A DNA stretch of 64,000 bases from Nannochloropsis oceanica (GCA_004519485.1 CP038130.1:124001-188000); one strand, 5' to 3'; shown: positions 11,097-21,711, counted from the stretch's first letter. Translations and numbers: made by a program. The notes: generated by a model not told the origin, from the letters alone.

Positions 11097-14000
11097 ATGA
11101 GAAGACGAAGAACAGCCTCCCCAACCACTGCCACCATGGAGGCCTCACAACTACTACAACACCCGTCATCGGCAGCACTGGTGGCACGACGTCCCTCCAC
11201 CCTGCTCCCCCTCCTCCTCAGTTTCCTCCTCTCCTTTACCAGTCTCACCCAGCACAAAGCCTTCACCCTTGCGGCCGCGGCTGATGTCGTCCTCCCTCCT
11301 CCTGACGCTACGACCCCCGTCCCCCTTGGCGGCACTACAACCGAACACGGCCTCCATCCCCTCCGTAAATATCTCCCTACCACCATGGGTAATGAAGAGA
11401 GCGAGAACGAAGAAGTGACTGCTCAAAGGGTGGAGGCGGCGGGCCCGGCACAGAAGGGGAGGGATGTCTGGCCTCCTTACCGCAACATGCCCGCTATTGC
11501 ACTTCAAACCACGGGGGGGAAAACATGGAAATTCTCCCCGAATGACGGCACAGAGTCAGTGTTATTTGTGCTGGTGGAGCGTTCTTTGAAGTACTTGCCG
11601 ACGTTCGAGTGGGAGGAGGAAATGACGGGTCTCAGCCCGTGGTCGAGTCGTCCTAACTTGACTATGGTGTTTGTGCCCAGGACTGATCCTCTAGACGCTT
11701 ACCAAGTCGCACAAGAAGCACATACCGCGCTCTCGTCCAACACGGATGACGCCGAGTACTGGCTTCCGCGCATGCATTTCTCCTTGGACACGATGGATAG
11801 CCTTCGGAGCAGTGGCTCCTGGTTTACGGACTATGTTGCCGCCTGGTCCGTCCCTGCCCCGTCTGTTGCCGTCCTCGCCGATCTAAAACCAAACGGGACC
11901 GAACAAAGCCTTCTCGACCTCTTCGACGCCACCCCTCCCACCTCCGGACTTGCCATGCTTGCGCCGGGAGCACCGGGGGCGTGTGGCGATGGTATCGTGG
12001 GAGCAACGTGCGGGAAAGTGGCTTTCTTTGGAACCGCGTGCTTGGAGAAGGACAGGGATAATCGACCAGTGCCCCCTCAACCGGTGCAAGACGTGGAGGG
12101 GAAAGTAGCTTTGGTTGCCCGGGGAGGTTGCACGTTTTCGGAGAAGGTGAAGGTGCTCAAGTCCTCGGGGGCGGTGGCAGCTATAATTTATAGTGACGAC
12201 AAGCAGCGTTCGCCCTGGCTGGCCACCGAGGACGGGGGGGAGGGAGTGGTGGTGAAACCCGAGACGTTTCCTTTGGTCTTGATCGACCGGGAGCCGGGGC
12301 AGGTATTGAGAGGGATGACAATGGACACCACCTTGGTGGAAAAGCTGGCCGTTACCATATTTGAACGCGCGAGCCCGCCTTGGGCGTTTGCGGCCGATCG
12401 TTTCGGCCGTTTCCGACGCCTGGTACGAGGGTACGGCTCCCTTGCTGCTGCGGTTTTAGAAGCGACGAGTTTTGAATTTGAAAGCCTCGTGGCACAGACT
12501 AACCCTCCCGCGGCTGATCTTGGCCTGAACCCCACTACTTTGACGGTGGACGTGCTGGAGGGAGGGGGAGGGGGGGAGGGAGGTCGGGCGGGGGAATCCG
12601 TGGAGAAGAAGAGTGCGACGGAGGCTGTGGTGGAGATTCCGTCTTACATCACAGAGAGGCCCAATGGTGGGTTGCATCTTAAGATTAACTTGATGTGCCC
12701 GGATCGGGAAGAAGAGAATTGCCCGAGGTGGGCAAGCTTTATCAAGATTTATGCCTGCGAGGTCCCGCTGGAGGAAGAGGAGGAAAGCGGTCACCACCAC
12801 CGCCACCATCACTTTCGTCATTTGTCCGGAGTGGATGGTGATATGACGCCTGCAAATGTTGCTACTGCGGCTGCTGCTACAGGGGGCATATTGAAGCCGG
12901 ACATCTATAGACAGCGAGCGCAAACCGACGCCCCTCCCCCCATCGACACCAGCGGTGGCAATCGCAATATCACCCCCTCCCTTACCACCCATCCCACGTC
13001 TACAGTCGCTACAGACGCTGCTGGTACTACTCCCCCTACCTCTCGTCCTTCTATTCCTGCCCAACAGCCTCGCGACGCCCTCCCCCACGACGTAGGGGCT
13101 GAAGGCAGGGCGGATAACGATTGGGACCCTCGTGTGTGGCAAGGGTGCGGTGGAGAAGTAGTAGAGTTAGGGAGGCTCGTCTCACCAGCAGGGAGGGAGA
13201 TGCTCACTTTGGTGGAGGCCTCTCCGTTCCTTGCGGCATTACCTTTAAAGGGGACGTACCGACGAGGAGGGGGGAGTGGCGCCTACCACCCATACACGCC
13301 GAAGATTAAGGTGTTTGTGTTAGGGGCGGAGGGGTACAACGTGTCCCTGTCCTTTCTGTTCACGGCGGCAAACCCTGGCGACTTGGTGCCCTTTAAGACC
13401 TTTCGGGTGTCGAGTTTGCAGGAATGGGGGAAGGGAGGGCAGCAGGGAAGTTCGCCCTCTCAATCGATTCCGCTGCCGAGAGGAGTGCCTTCTTACGCGC
13501 TCGTTGCCGCTATCACTGCTCAGGGCTCGCCAAGCGGTAGTGACATCCCCTCCACCTCCCACATGTTCCGCATTCAAGAAGACGCTCCTGCGACCGAGGC
13601 CGACGCCCCTCCGTCCCTTCCTCCCCCGCCCCTCGAATGGACCGTCCCCCTCATTTTTCAATCCCAGCCTTTCGGCTGTTCGAATCTCACCCTGACCCGG
13701 TCCGGTGTTGTGCCTAATCAATTGGGCGACTGGTACAGTTCACAGCCGGGGTTCTGTCCAGGGCAGCCGGTGGCCCTCAAACAATTTTTCATGTCTCGTG
13801 CCCCTTCATCGGGCCGGGGGGGGATTACAGTGACATACATCATTAATGACGTTGGCAATGAGGAGTCGGAGAAGGGGAGAAACGTGGGGGGGGGAGGAAA
13901 CCCACCATTAGGGGCACCAGGGCATGTGGACCTGGAGGCTTACCTTGTGACGTATGCGTTTTTACCGGAGACGCCGGAGGTATCGGCCGTGGCGTTCGTA

Positions 14001-15224
14001 AATGCCTCCGTCCTCCCCCCCTCCCTCGCCCCTCCCTCTCCCTCGGTCTCTTCCTCGTCGTCCTCGGTGGGTAGCAGTGTAACGACACAAAATGGGCATA
14101 CCACACTCACTTTGCGCTTGCCGGGGCCACCGGTGCAGGACGGGCAGGACGCCGTCATCTCCTTCCCTCCCCCCTTTCTTGATCCCAACATGGCGCGCAT
14201 GCCAGTCGACCTCTACCGAGTCTCCCTCTCTGAACGTATCTCAGGCAACACCCTCGTCTACACCTTTCCTGTCTCGGCCCCTGCAGACCTCAGCACCACA
14301 GCTACCACCGATCCCCCTGTTGCTCGTGCTCCAGTAAATAGCCAAGCCGTTCAGGTTCAAGTTTTGAACAGCTCGGCCGCTTTTCCGTCACAAGAGCAAG
14401 AAAATAACGGAGCAGGAGGGATGGGGGATAATGCTCCTCCCTCTATTCCTCCCCTGGCCCCTACCGAAGGCAGCGGAGGCCACCGGCGGGTCCAAGCGAC
14501 CACGACACCCCCGCCGTCCCTCTCTTCCTCCCTCCCTCCCTCCATGCAGCTGGTGCTTCAGAACTTGGTCGTTCGCACGGATTATCTCGTCAAGATCTCG
14601 GCCGTGTCCTCTGCCGGTCCTAGTCGTGCCTCTGTCCTGACCGTGAATGTTCCCGGCACCTCATCCTCCCCCCCTTCCTCCCCCTCCCCCTCCTCCTCCC
14701 GACGGCGGAGACGCCGGCATCATGACATGAAGGCAGGGCAGCAAGAGGAAGGGGAGGAAGAGTGGGAGAGCTCGGGCATGGGAGCGGGCGAGATGGCGGG
14801 CGTGATCGTAGGAGTACTCGGAGCGGTGGCCTTGGTTAGCATGTTGGGAATGTGGGTGTGGAGGGGCACGGCGCGCAATCGATTTTTTTCACTCGGGGAG
14901 GAAGGGGGAAGGACGGAAGGGGGAAGGACGGAAGGGGGGGTGGGGGTGGTGACTGATGATGGTGAGGCGGGCGCAGCGACTGGGGCAGTGGGGATGGTGA
15001 GAGGGAGGGGCAGGGAGAGAAAGGGGGGAGAGGAAGAGGAGGGGGGGGGGGGGGAGAGGAGGAGGAAGAGGAGGGGGGAGGGGGAGAGGAGGAGAAGGAA
15101 GTTCAGGATTGGACTGAGGGGCGTGGGGGGGAGAGAGGGGGAGGGGGAAGGGGAGAGCGGCCGATGCTGCCACGCACAAGGAGTGTTGGGAGTCCGAGAC
15201 GGTCGGTGTCACTCGGGTCATTAA
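11097..15224 (+). CDS. Large secreted or type I membrane protein: PA domain plus PNGase-F-like module
   Basis: Single exon, 1375 residues. Met14 is an alternative start just before a signal-peptide-like segment (LLPLLLSFLLSFTSLTQ, about residues 38-55). Residues ~290-410 form a protease-associated (PA) domain (GKVAFFGTACLEKD, GKVALVARGGCTFSEKV, AAIIYSDD, PLVLIDREPG). Residues ~520-765 and ~850-965 look like two jelly-roll halves related to peptide-N-glycosidase F and copper monooxygenases (LGDWYSSQPGFCPGQPV; HVDLEAYLVTYAF). A beta-rich FN3-like segment follows (LVVRTDYLVKISAVSSAGPS). One transmembrane helix is seen at ~1231-1256 (GVIVGVLGAVALVSMLGMWVW), then a Gly/Glu/Arg-rich cytoplasmic tail coded by GGGA/GAG repeats. 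It is probably on the cell surface or in the endomembrane lumen. PNGase activity is inference; I could not confirm catalytic residues. Confidence 0.7.
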   Translation: MRRRRTASPTTATMEASQLLQHPSSAALVARRPSTLLPLLLSFLLSFTSLTQHKAFTLAAAADVVLPPPDATTPVPLGGTTTEHGLHPLRKYLPTTMGNEESENEEVTAQRVEAAGPAQKGRDVWPPYRNMPAIALQTTGGKTWKFSPNDGTESVLFVLVERSLKYLPTFEWEEEMTGLSPWSSRPNLTMVFVPRTDPLDAYQVAQEAHTALSSNTDDAEYWLPRMHFSLDTMDSLRSSGSWFTDYVAAWSVPAPSVAVLADLKPNGTEQSLLDLFDATPPTSGLAMLAPGAPGACGDGIVGATCGKVAFFGTACLEKDRDNRPVPPQPVQDVEGKVALVARGGCTFSEKVKVLKSSGAVAAIIYSDDKQRSPWLATEDGGEGVVVKPETFPLVLIDREPGQVLRGMTMDTTLVEKLAVTIFERASPPWAFAADRFGRFRRLVRGYGSLAAAVLEATSFEFESLVAQTNPPAADLGLNPTTLTVDVLEGGGGGEGGRAGESVEKKSATEAVVEIPSYITERPNGGLHLKINLMCPDREEENCPRWASFIKIYACEVPLEEEEESGHHHRHHHFRHLSGVDGDMTPANVATAAAATGGILKPDIYRQRAQTDAPPPIDTSGGNRNITPSLTTHPTSTVATDAAGTTPPTSRPSIPAQQPRDALPHDVGAEGRADNDWDPRVWQGCGGEVVELGRLVSPAGREMLTLVEASPFLAALPLKGTYRRGGGSGAYHPYTPKIKVFVLGAEGYNVSLSFLFTAANPGDLVPFKTFRVSSLQEWGKGGQQGSSPSQSIPLPRGVPSYALVAAITAQGSPSGSDIPSTSHMFRIQEDAPATEADAPPSLPPPPLEWTVPLIFQSQPFGCSNLTLTRSGVVPNQLGDWYSSQPGFCPGQPVALKQFFMSRAPSSGRGGITVTYIINDVGNEESEKGRNVGGGGNPPLGAPGHVDLEAYLVTYAFLPETPEVSAVAFVNASVLPPSLAPPSPSVSSSSSSVGSSVTTQNGHTTLTLRLPGPPVQDGQDAVISFPPPFLDPNMARMPVDLYRVSLSERISGNTLVYTFPVSAPADLSTTATTDPPVARAPVNSQAVQVQVLNSSAAFPSQEQENNGAGGMGDNAPPSIPPLAPTEGSGGHRRVQATTTPPPSLSSSLPPSMQLVLQNLVVRTDYLVKISAVSSAGPSRASVLTVNVPGTSSSPPSSPSPSSSRRRRRRHHDMKAGQQEEGEEEWESSGMGAGEMAGVIVGVLGAVALVSMLGMWVWRGTARNRFFSLGEEGGRTEGGRTEGGVGVVTDDGEAGAATGAVGMVRGRGRERKGGEEEEGGGGERRRKRRGEGERRRRKFRIGLRGVGGREGEGEGESGRCCHAQGVLGVRDGRCHSGH

Positions 15225-16087
15225 ATGATTATGAGATTGGGCGGTGGGAGACGGACGTTGGGAGGGAGGAAGAGGGAGGGGAAGGGAAGAGGGAGGGCAG
15301 GCCCATATTTGATCTGGTCTAGGGAGGGGGATAGGAGCAAGCGAGGAGGGGAATGTCAGAGGGTTTATCGGCTTATATTAATGAATGATAAATGAAAAGG
15401 GATTCGATTAATGCTACAGAGGGAGTGATGAAAGGGGGGGTCATGAAGTCGACGAAAGGGGAGAGAAAGTGACAAGAAAGAAGGAAACATTTGAGAAGAC
15501 AGAAGAACAAGAATACGAACAAGAGCAAGAACAAGGAGAAGACCTTCGGTAAGAGTGCTGGGTTTTGTATGGGGACGGGAGGAAGGGGATGAGGGAGAAA
15601 TGGACGGGTAGATTAAACGACCAGAAACGAGAAATGTGAATAATAAAAATCAGCAATGATCAACATCGTCGACATTGAGAGAGATTTTCGAGTGGAAAAT
15701 AGGAGAGGCATGATATTCTGATTGCGATTGGTGTATTAGTGTGTGAGAATAATGGTGCTCTACAGAGGTACGAAACGTTCAAGGGAGGGAGGGTGGGAGG
15801 AAAAGAGAGAGAAGGGGGGAAGGAGAGAATGAGAACAGAAGGCAAGAGCGAGTAAGGAAGGCAACAGAAAGTTTTAAAAGGGGAAGAAATTTTTCTCCTA
15901 TATTCCCCCGGCCACGCTTCTTAAATTTCATTTTACGTCAAAACTTTATCTCCTCTCCGGGCGAGTCAAAAGCTTTCCCTTTTAGTATTGCGTGTGTGCT
16001 TTTTCTTTTTGTTACTGGATCATCACGTCAAAACCTTTTTCATCTCCTCTTTTCCCTTATTTTTCTCTTCAGACTCCTTGATATGCT
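15225..16087. other. Intergenic region between convergent genes
   Basis: Shared 3' region of the PA-domain gene (+) and the P5A ATPase gene (-). It is A-rich on the + strand (GAA/AAG purine runs 15470-15560) and shows no gene. Confidence 0.45.
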
Positions 16088-19000
16088 TCATGGACCCTCT
16101 TTTTCAACCTCTAACGACCTCTCCTCCTCTTCCCCCTCTCCCTCCTCCTCCTCCCCTCCTCCCGCAGTCGCTAAATTCATCATCATTTCGGCTGGGTCCA
16201 TGCTTAGGGTCGCCACTACCCCTTCCCACGGCACCAACCCCCCCAAAATCGCAGCCCAAGCGATCAACGCCATCCCAACCTTCTTCCATCCCTCCCTGGC
16301 CTCCCCTCCCGCCCTCCTCCTCGCCCTGCCCACCTCGGGAGCAAACACTTGCAGCATCGCGGCGTTCCAAGCCACCGGCAACACAAACTGTCCGAGTAAA
16401 TTACACGCAATCCCCGTCCTCCTCCTCCAGCTCTCCCTCCCTCCCTCTCCCCACCGCTCCACCTCCAAACGTCGGTTTATCCTCCCCGTGTCCACTTCAA
16501 GGGCAACGAGAAGGGGGACGAGGAAGAGCCCCACCAGCGCAAAAACCAGCGAATGGCTATCCAAAATCCCGGTGGAAAACGGACGGCCTTTGACTGTGAC
16601 CACACACCCAACCGCCGTCTCCACCAACTGAGACAGAAACATGAGTGAGCCAAGAGGATCTGCCATCTTGACCTCCTTTCCGTTCTCCTCCTCCCTGATC
16701 ACACCTTCGGTCCCGCCCTTTTTCCCTCCCTCCCCCTCTACAATCTGCAACAAGCCATACGTCAAGCCCGTCTGGATCGCACACCCACCCAGCACACTCA
16801 ACAACGAGGAAGGGTGAAGCACCGATTGAGGGAGGGTCACAGGCTCAATCCCCGGAAGAGGGACGATGTTTCTCATCCCTATCTCAACCACGGAACCCAA
16901 AATGCCGGCAACAACCAGCTGCCTTCTCCCCATCCGTGCTCCCTTGGACGCTAACGTGAAATGATACAACAAATTGGACAAGGAAAACGACAGGCCTTGC
17001 TGTGACTGCTGCTGCACGCGTGCTAGTGATGCTCTGCCCTGTCGGATAAGTTCAGTAACACACATGATAGAAGGATTCTTGCTCGTAAACGGAGCTGCCA
17101 GAGACGCATCCCCTAACTTCAACTCCAGCCCTTCCCCCCCCTCGCCCTCCCCCTCGCCCTCCCACCTCCTCGCGGCCATCCCAACGATGTCGTCACGGCT
17201 GCCAAAGACTTCCTTCGAGACCTTTGTGTAGGTGGCATAAAACAACTGAATATATGCCCAGGCACTCGCGGGCTTTTCGCGTGCCCTGGCCCTCTCTAAT
17301 TCCTCACTCAAAAGCCTTTGGAAGTTCTCTCGTGCTTTGAGCATTCGGGTGCGCTCCGTCTTCTTCTTTTTTGCTGCTGCTGTTGCTTCTGCTGCGGCTA
17401 CTGCAGCTGGCGATATCGACTTGGTTGTTTTATTTGGAGGCCTCCCTGCTTCCCTACCTCCCTCCTTCTCGGCAGCATTGGCGTTGCCAAAGCCGGTGAG
17501 TAGAGCTACACCGCAATCCGCTTCCTTCAGCGCACCTACGTCGTTCGCGCCATCTCCACACATCAAGACCACCCTCCCTCCTTCCGTTCTCATCAATCTT
17601 ACCACCATCTCTTTCACCTCTGGTGTCGCTCGAGCCAACACCCGAAACAAATGCAAATGCCTCCCAATCTCCCTTCCCTCCCTCCCGCCCCCTTTCCCTC
17701 CCTCCTTCAAGGCCTTGGTCAGTGCTTTCCCACCTGCACAAAGGTTGTACTTCAGGGCGAGGCGAGGGAGGGAGGCCGGACTATAGGCCACAATCCGGCG
17801 TCTGTTGGGAGGATCAAAGAGATAAGAAGAAGGAGGAGAGGAGGAGGAGGAGGAGGAGGAGGAGGAGGAGGAGGAGGAGGAGGAGGAGGAGGAGGAAGAA
17901 GAGGAGGAGGAGGAAGGGGGGGACGGAGCCAAGAACCACGCAAGGCAGCTCTTGTTTTTCTTTCCCTTTTTTCTTCTCTTGGCCGTCATACTGCCTTCCA
18001 CCGTCTCTTTTTTCTCCTCCTGCTCTTCTTCCAACACTATCGTCCTCTTCCTCTTCTTTCCTTTTCTTCCCACCTCCTCCTTTCCTCCCTCCTCCTCAAC
18101 TATCCCCACCTCTCGCGCGACTGCCAAGCTCGTCAACAGACTGTCACCGCTCAGTACACACAACGACATGTTACCCTTTATCAAGTCATTGATCACATCC
18201 CTCGAGTCCGCCCTTATAACAGTGCGAAACGCCGCAAATCCCGCAAAAATCAACCCACTCTCAACCCCCTCCCTCCCTCCTTCCTCCTCCTCCTCCTCCT
18301 CCTCCTCCTCCTCTTTCCCTCCTTCTTCTTCCTTGTAGCCCAGCGCTAGGACCCGCGTGCCTTCAATGGCGAGGTGTTGGTAAGAGGACTCGTACGAAGG
18401 CGGGAGGGAAGCAGGCATGAACAAGGGTTTCATCGCTTCCGGCGACCCCTTCACCAATACCACCCTCCTTCCCTTCCTCCCTCCCTCCCTCCCTCCCTCC
18501 CTCCCTCCCTCCCTCCCTCTCCCCTCCTCCCGGACCACGACACTCATCCTCTGCAAGGCCGCTGAGAACGGGAACCTCTTTTCAATCACCAGCGACTCCG
18601 TCACATTCCCTCCCTCCTTCCCGCCCTCCTTCTCCCCCCTCTTCCCGCCCTCCCCTCTCAACATCAGGCGAGACACTACCCCCTTCCTTCCATCGTACGT
18701 CCACCCTCCCCCATTCCCTCTCAAGGCGCTTAATTCGAGACTATCCCCCATCAGCTGTCCTTCGACTTCCACGAGGGAATGACACGCGGCCAGGATTTGT
18801 TGTGTGCGCAGGGGAGCGAGGGAAGGGGGGGAGAGGAGGACTGCTGACAAGGACGAGGAGGAAGACGAAGCGGAAAAAGGGAGGTCACCATCCGAAAGCG
18901 GGAGGGAGGGAGGGACGACGACCCCTCGAAGAGTAAGGTGCTCTGTGGTCAGAGTACCCGTCTTATCAAAGATGCACGTATTCACCGAACCGGCAAGGGG

Positions 19001-21277
19001 AATGCGGAAAGGCTCAGTGCACAGCATCTGAGCTTTACCGGAAGCAAGGATATTCACCGCGCCTGATACTGTGTCCGAGAGCATGTCCAACAACCAAAAC
19101 GGAATGCCCCTGGCCAGCAGCCGTGTGGCCCGGAGAAGGAGGAGCTCGGGGGTAAGTTCCCTCTGTCCTTCCTCCTTTCCTCCCTCGTTCGATATGGTTG
19201 GCACTGGCAACCCCACCCCTCCCTCCTCCCCTCCCTCCTTTTCCTCCTCCTCCTCCTCCTGCTGCTGCTGAAGCTTCTGTAACACTTGCGTGTGTAGTTC
19301 GCCCGACCCCTTCCAGATAACCCCTGCTGCTGCTGCGACTGCGACGAGGCCCAGGCCCGCGAACAACTTCAAGGTATCAGGAGAGTCAATGTCGACCTGA
19401 GCGTGCTGTCTGAAATCGATCATCCGCAACAGCTCGCCCTGGGTGGAGAAATACCCCGTGCGCAACACCCGGGCCACGAGCCTCTGCCCCTCTATCCGTA
19501 GCACGCGAGTGCCACTGAAGAGAATATGGGGACGGTGCTTTCCCTCCATGTCCAGGTACTCCCCCTCCTCCTCCCCCTCCTCCTCCTCCTCCTCCTCCTC
19601 CTCCTCCTCCTTTCCTCCATCCCGCTCTCCTGGGGTTCCGCCGCCAACTGCCTTCCCCATTCCAAATTTCCTCCCTCTCTTTCCTACAGACGGAGGGGTC
19701 TTGAGCTGAGGGAGCGATTCCCCTGTCAAAATGGCTTCATCGACCACAATCTGTCCCTGCATAATTAACAAGTCAGCCGGCACCTCCCTCCTGATCCTTC
19801 CCTTCTTCCCCCCCTTCCTCCCTCCCTCCCTCCCTTCTTCCATCCTTCCTTCCTCCTCATCCCCTCTCATCTCAAGCACGTCCCCGGGAACCAACTGCTT
19901 GGCCGTGACACTCACCCACCCCCCTTCCCTCCAGACCCTCATCTTCCCCCTCGGCCCTCCCTCTCCACCTTCCCCCCCCTTTTCCTCCTCTTTCACGACC
20001 TCCTCCCTAAGCTTCCTCAAATTCGCCCTCACGGTGCTGGCGCACCGGTAGCGAAATGCAATGAATTGAAAAGCAGACATGAGGAGGACGGAAGGGGGTC
20101 CATGGTCAGCAGCTGAAAGAATGAGGTCGAGGAGCTTTAATACCGTAACGGGGGAGAGGGCCTCGTTCACTAACAAGGTAAGCAGGGGGGGGATGGAGAC
20201 ATCCAAAGCATTTGGCCCATATTGCCGGAGGGCGCATGCGGCGCGTTTGTGGCCGTGAGTGCCGGTGTAGGGGCCGACGGGAGGGAGGGAGGAGAGGAGG
20301 GAGGGGAGGAGGAGGAGATGGGTAGAAGGACGGCGGGGGTGGAAGGCCGCGGGGGCAGGGGAAGAAGACGTGGACGAAAGGGCGGAGGAGGAGGAAAGGG
20401 AGGAGGAGGACAGGACATAGGTGCGATGTTGGTATATAAAGGTCAGGCGACGTCGACGCTGCTGCTGCTGCTGCTCTTGCTGCTCCTGCTGCTCCTGTTG
20501 CTGCTGCTGCTTGGACTTCTCCTTCGCCATTACTTTTCCTGTCTTACCCTTCCTCTTCTTCTTCCCCTTTCCGTTGCTCTTCTTCAACTCCATCTCTTCC
20601 CACTTCTTCTCCTCTTCTTCTTCTTCCTCCAGCTTGGTTTCCACCAGGCCCTTTTCACCATGTGGCTTAGTTACCACGACGGCCATGGTTGCCTCGGCGG
20701 GTATTGCAGTCTGCTTGTAATTTACCCAGACATTGAACGCCAAGGACCAACGTTGGAAGAGGAAAAAGAGCATATTGGCCGTGATAGTGAGGAGAAGAGA
20801 TAGGAGAGGTATAACGCCTCGTTGATGCTTAGGGGAGGGAGAGGAGGAGGAAGAGGGAAAAAGGGAAGGAGTCAGGCAGGGATAGGCAGCGAGGAGGATT
20901 GCGCTGACGAGGACGGTTTTTAGGAGGTAGTGAGGAGAAGGACGTAGAAGCGTGACTGAGGAGAGGGTTTCATCATTTTGAACAGGAATGGAAGCGGGTG
21001 AAGAGGAGGAGGAGGGGGCGGGGGGGAAGGCTCCACCCCGTTGGTGCAACAGCTGCGGTGGGGGTGGGGAGGGTGGGGAGGTTTTGCTGCGTATAGATCG
21101 TGTCGTGGAGTAGAGGGCAGCGGGACTGGGCAGGCCCGAAGGAGCACTCAACACGCTAGTAATCCTGGTGGGACCGATGGTGAAGAAGAGGAGCCAAGCC
21201 AGGAACAGCAGGTGAAGGCGCAAAGGGAGCGGGCTGAGGGAGGCGAGGCGATGATGTGATAATGACCAAGGTCTCAT
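16088..21277 (-). CDS. SPF1: P5A-type P-type ATPase (ATP13A1/Spf1 family), ER membrane
   Basis: P5A ATPases sit in the ER membrane and extract mis-inserted transmembrane helices. Single 5.2-kb exon, 1729 residues against roughly 1,200 for relatives. The signatures match the P5A group: actuator loop PADLLIMQGQIVVDEAIL followed by TGES near residue 520; phosphorylation motif DKTGTLTTEHLTLRG near residue 770; N-domain KRFPFSAALQRMSVVV; and hinge CGDGANDVGALKEADCGVAL near residue 1245. Hydrophobic segments near the N-terminus and in the last 400 residues supply the membrane helices. The excess length is low-complexity insertion: poly-Glu/Lys, a run of about 30 Ser (17831-17900), and REGG repeats coded by GGGA (18465-18530). 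It shares a 434-base divergent promoter region with the DHCR24-like gene. The family call is firm. Confidence 0.93.
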   Translation of the reverse strand: MRPWSLSHHRLASLSPLPLRLHLLFLAWLLFFTIGPTRITSVLSAPSGLPSPAALYSTTRSIRSKTSPPSPPPPQLLHQRGGAFPPAPSSSSSPASIPVQNDETLSSVTLLRPSPHYLLKTVLVSAILLAAYPCLTPSLFPSSSSSPSPKHQRGVIPLLSLLLTITANMLFFLFQRWSLAFNVWVNYKQTAIPAEATMAVVVTKPHGEKGLVETKLEEEEEEEKKWEEMELKKSNGKGKKKRKGKTGKVMAKEKSKQQQQQEQQEQQEQQQQQRRRRLTFIYQHRTYVLSSSSLSSSSALSSTSSSPAPAAFHPRRPSTHLLLLPSLLSSLPPVGPYTGTHGHKRAACALRQYGPNALDVSIPPLLTLLVNEALSPVTVLKLLDLILSAADHGPPSVLLMSAFQFIAFRYRCASTVRANLRKLREEVVKEEEKGGEGGEGGPRGKMRVWREGGWVSVTAKQLVPGDVLEMRGDEEEGRMEEGREGGRKGGKKGRIRREVPADLLIMQGQIVVDEAILTGESLPQLKTPPSVGKRGRKFGMGKAVGGGTPGERDGGKEEEEEEEEEEEGEEEGEYLDMEGKHRPHILFSGTRVLRIEGQRLVARVLRTGYFSTQGELLRMIDFRQHAQVDIDSPDTLKLFAGLGLVAVAAAAGVIWKGSGELHTQVLQKLQQQQEEEEEEKEGGEEGGVGLPVPTISNEGGKEEGQRELTPELLLLRATRLLARGIPFWLLDMLSDTVSGAVNILASGKAQMLCTEPFRIPLAGSVNTCIFDKTGTLTTEHLTLRGVVVPPSLPLSDGDLPFSASSSSSSLSAVLLSPPSLAPLRTQQILAACHSLVEVEGQLMGDSLELSALRGNGGGWTYDGRKGVVSRLMLRGEGGKRGEKEGGKEGGNVTESLVIEKRFPFSAALQRMSVVVREEGRGREGGREGGREGGRKGRRVVLVKGSPEAMKPLFMPASLPPSYESSYQHLAIEGTRVLALGYKEEEGGKEEEEEEEEEEEGGREGVESGLIFAGFAAFRTVIRADSRDVINDLIKGNMSLCVLSGDSLLTSLAVAREVGIVEEEGGKEEVGRKGKKRKRTIVLEEEQEEKKETVEGSMTAKRRKKGKKNKSCLAWFLAPSPPSSSSSSSSSSSSSSSSSSSSSSSSSSPPSSYLFDPPNRRRIVAYSPASLPRLALKYNLCAGGKALTKALKEGGKGGGREGREIGRHLHLFRVLARATPEVKEMVVRLMRTEGGRVVLMCGDGANDVGALKEADCGVALLTGFGNANAAEKEGGREAGRPPNKTTKSISPAAVAAAEATAAAKKKKTERTRMLKARENFQRLLSEELERARAREKPASAWAYIQLFYATYTKVSKEVFGSRDDIVGMAARRWEGEGEGEGGEGLELKLGDASLAAPFTSKNPSIMCVTELIRQGRASLARVQQQSQQGLSFSLSNLLYHFTLASKGARMGRRQLVVAGILGSVVEIGMRNIVPLPGIEPVTLPQSVLHPSSLLSVLGGCAIQTGLTYGLLQIVEGEGGKKGGTEGVIREEENGKEVKMADPLGSLMFLSQLVETAVGCVVTVKGRPFSTGILDSHSLVFALVGLFLVPLLVALEVDTGRINRRLEVERWGEGGRESWRRRTGIACNLLGQFVLPVAWNAAMLQVFAPEVGRARRRAGGEAREGWKKVGMALIAWAAILGGLVPWEGVVATLSMDPAEMMMNLATAGGGEEEEGEGEEEERSLEVEKEGP
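17831..17900 (-). repeat. GAG/TCC trinucleotide repeat coding poly-Ser
   Basis: Nearly pure AGG/GAG array on the + strand, read on the - strand as a run of about 30 serines inside the P5A ATPase cytoplasmic domain. Repeat-length polymorphism would be in frame. Confidence 0.9.
18465..18530 (-). repeat. Coding CCCT/GGGA tetranucleotide tract in the P5A ATPase
   Basis: The same CCCT repeat that fills introns elsewhere here lies inside the P5A open frame. It is read on the - strand as REGG repeats between MSVVVREEG and VVLVKGSPEAMK in the nucleotide-binding domain. Confidence 0.85.
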
Positions 21278-21711
21278 TTCTTCTATTCACCGGGGATGAA
21301 ATTATATATATAATAAGCACTTCCCCGCTCGGCCAGGCCCCATAGGCATGCGTCGCTCCTCCTCCTACCCGTGGCTATGGTGGTTGTATGTGCATGTGCG
21401 TGGGTAAGGGTGTGAGTGAAACGCAAAACATGGCTTTCCAAAACGGCAACACACTCGCCAAAATGGAAGCGTGCGGCCTGCCGTAGTCTTTGCGTCAACA
21501 AACGCAGACACACCTTGCCCCTCCTCATTTACCCCTAGCAGGGAGCGGCAGACATCGGGATGCATTTTGCCACATCGACCTGCGCTCGTGGCTCCCATTC
21601 TCATGCCCACACACAACACCTCCACAGTTGAGCCTCTCACACATAGGCAGCCTCCCCCCAAAGAGACAAACGACGACCTTCCCTCCTCGTGCTGCTAGTA
21701 CTGCTCCAGCC
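21278..21711. promoter_or_regulatory. Divergent promoter region (P5A ATPase / DHCR24-like)
   Basis: 434 bases between two outward-facing start codons. A TATA-rich element (AATTATATATATAATAAG, about 21300-21317) lies only 25-40 bases upstream of the ATPase start codon. Otherwise GC-rich with nothing recognised. Confidence 0.5.

Noticed and set aside
12456-13207. 228-codon open frame on the - strand opposite the PA-domain gene
   Set aside because: Composition mirrors the sense gene; no recognisable motif and no splice or promoter support.
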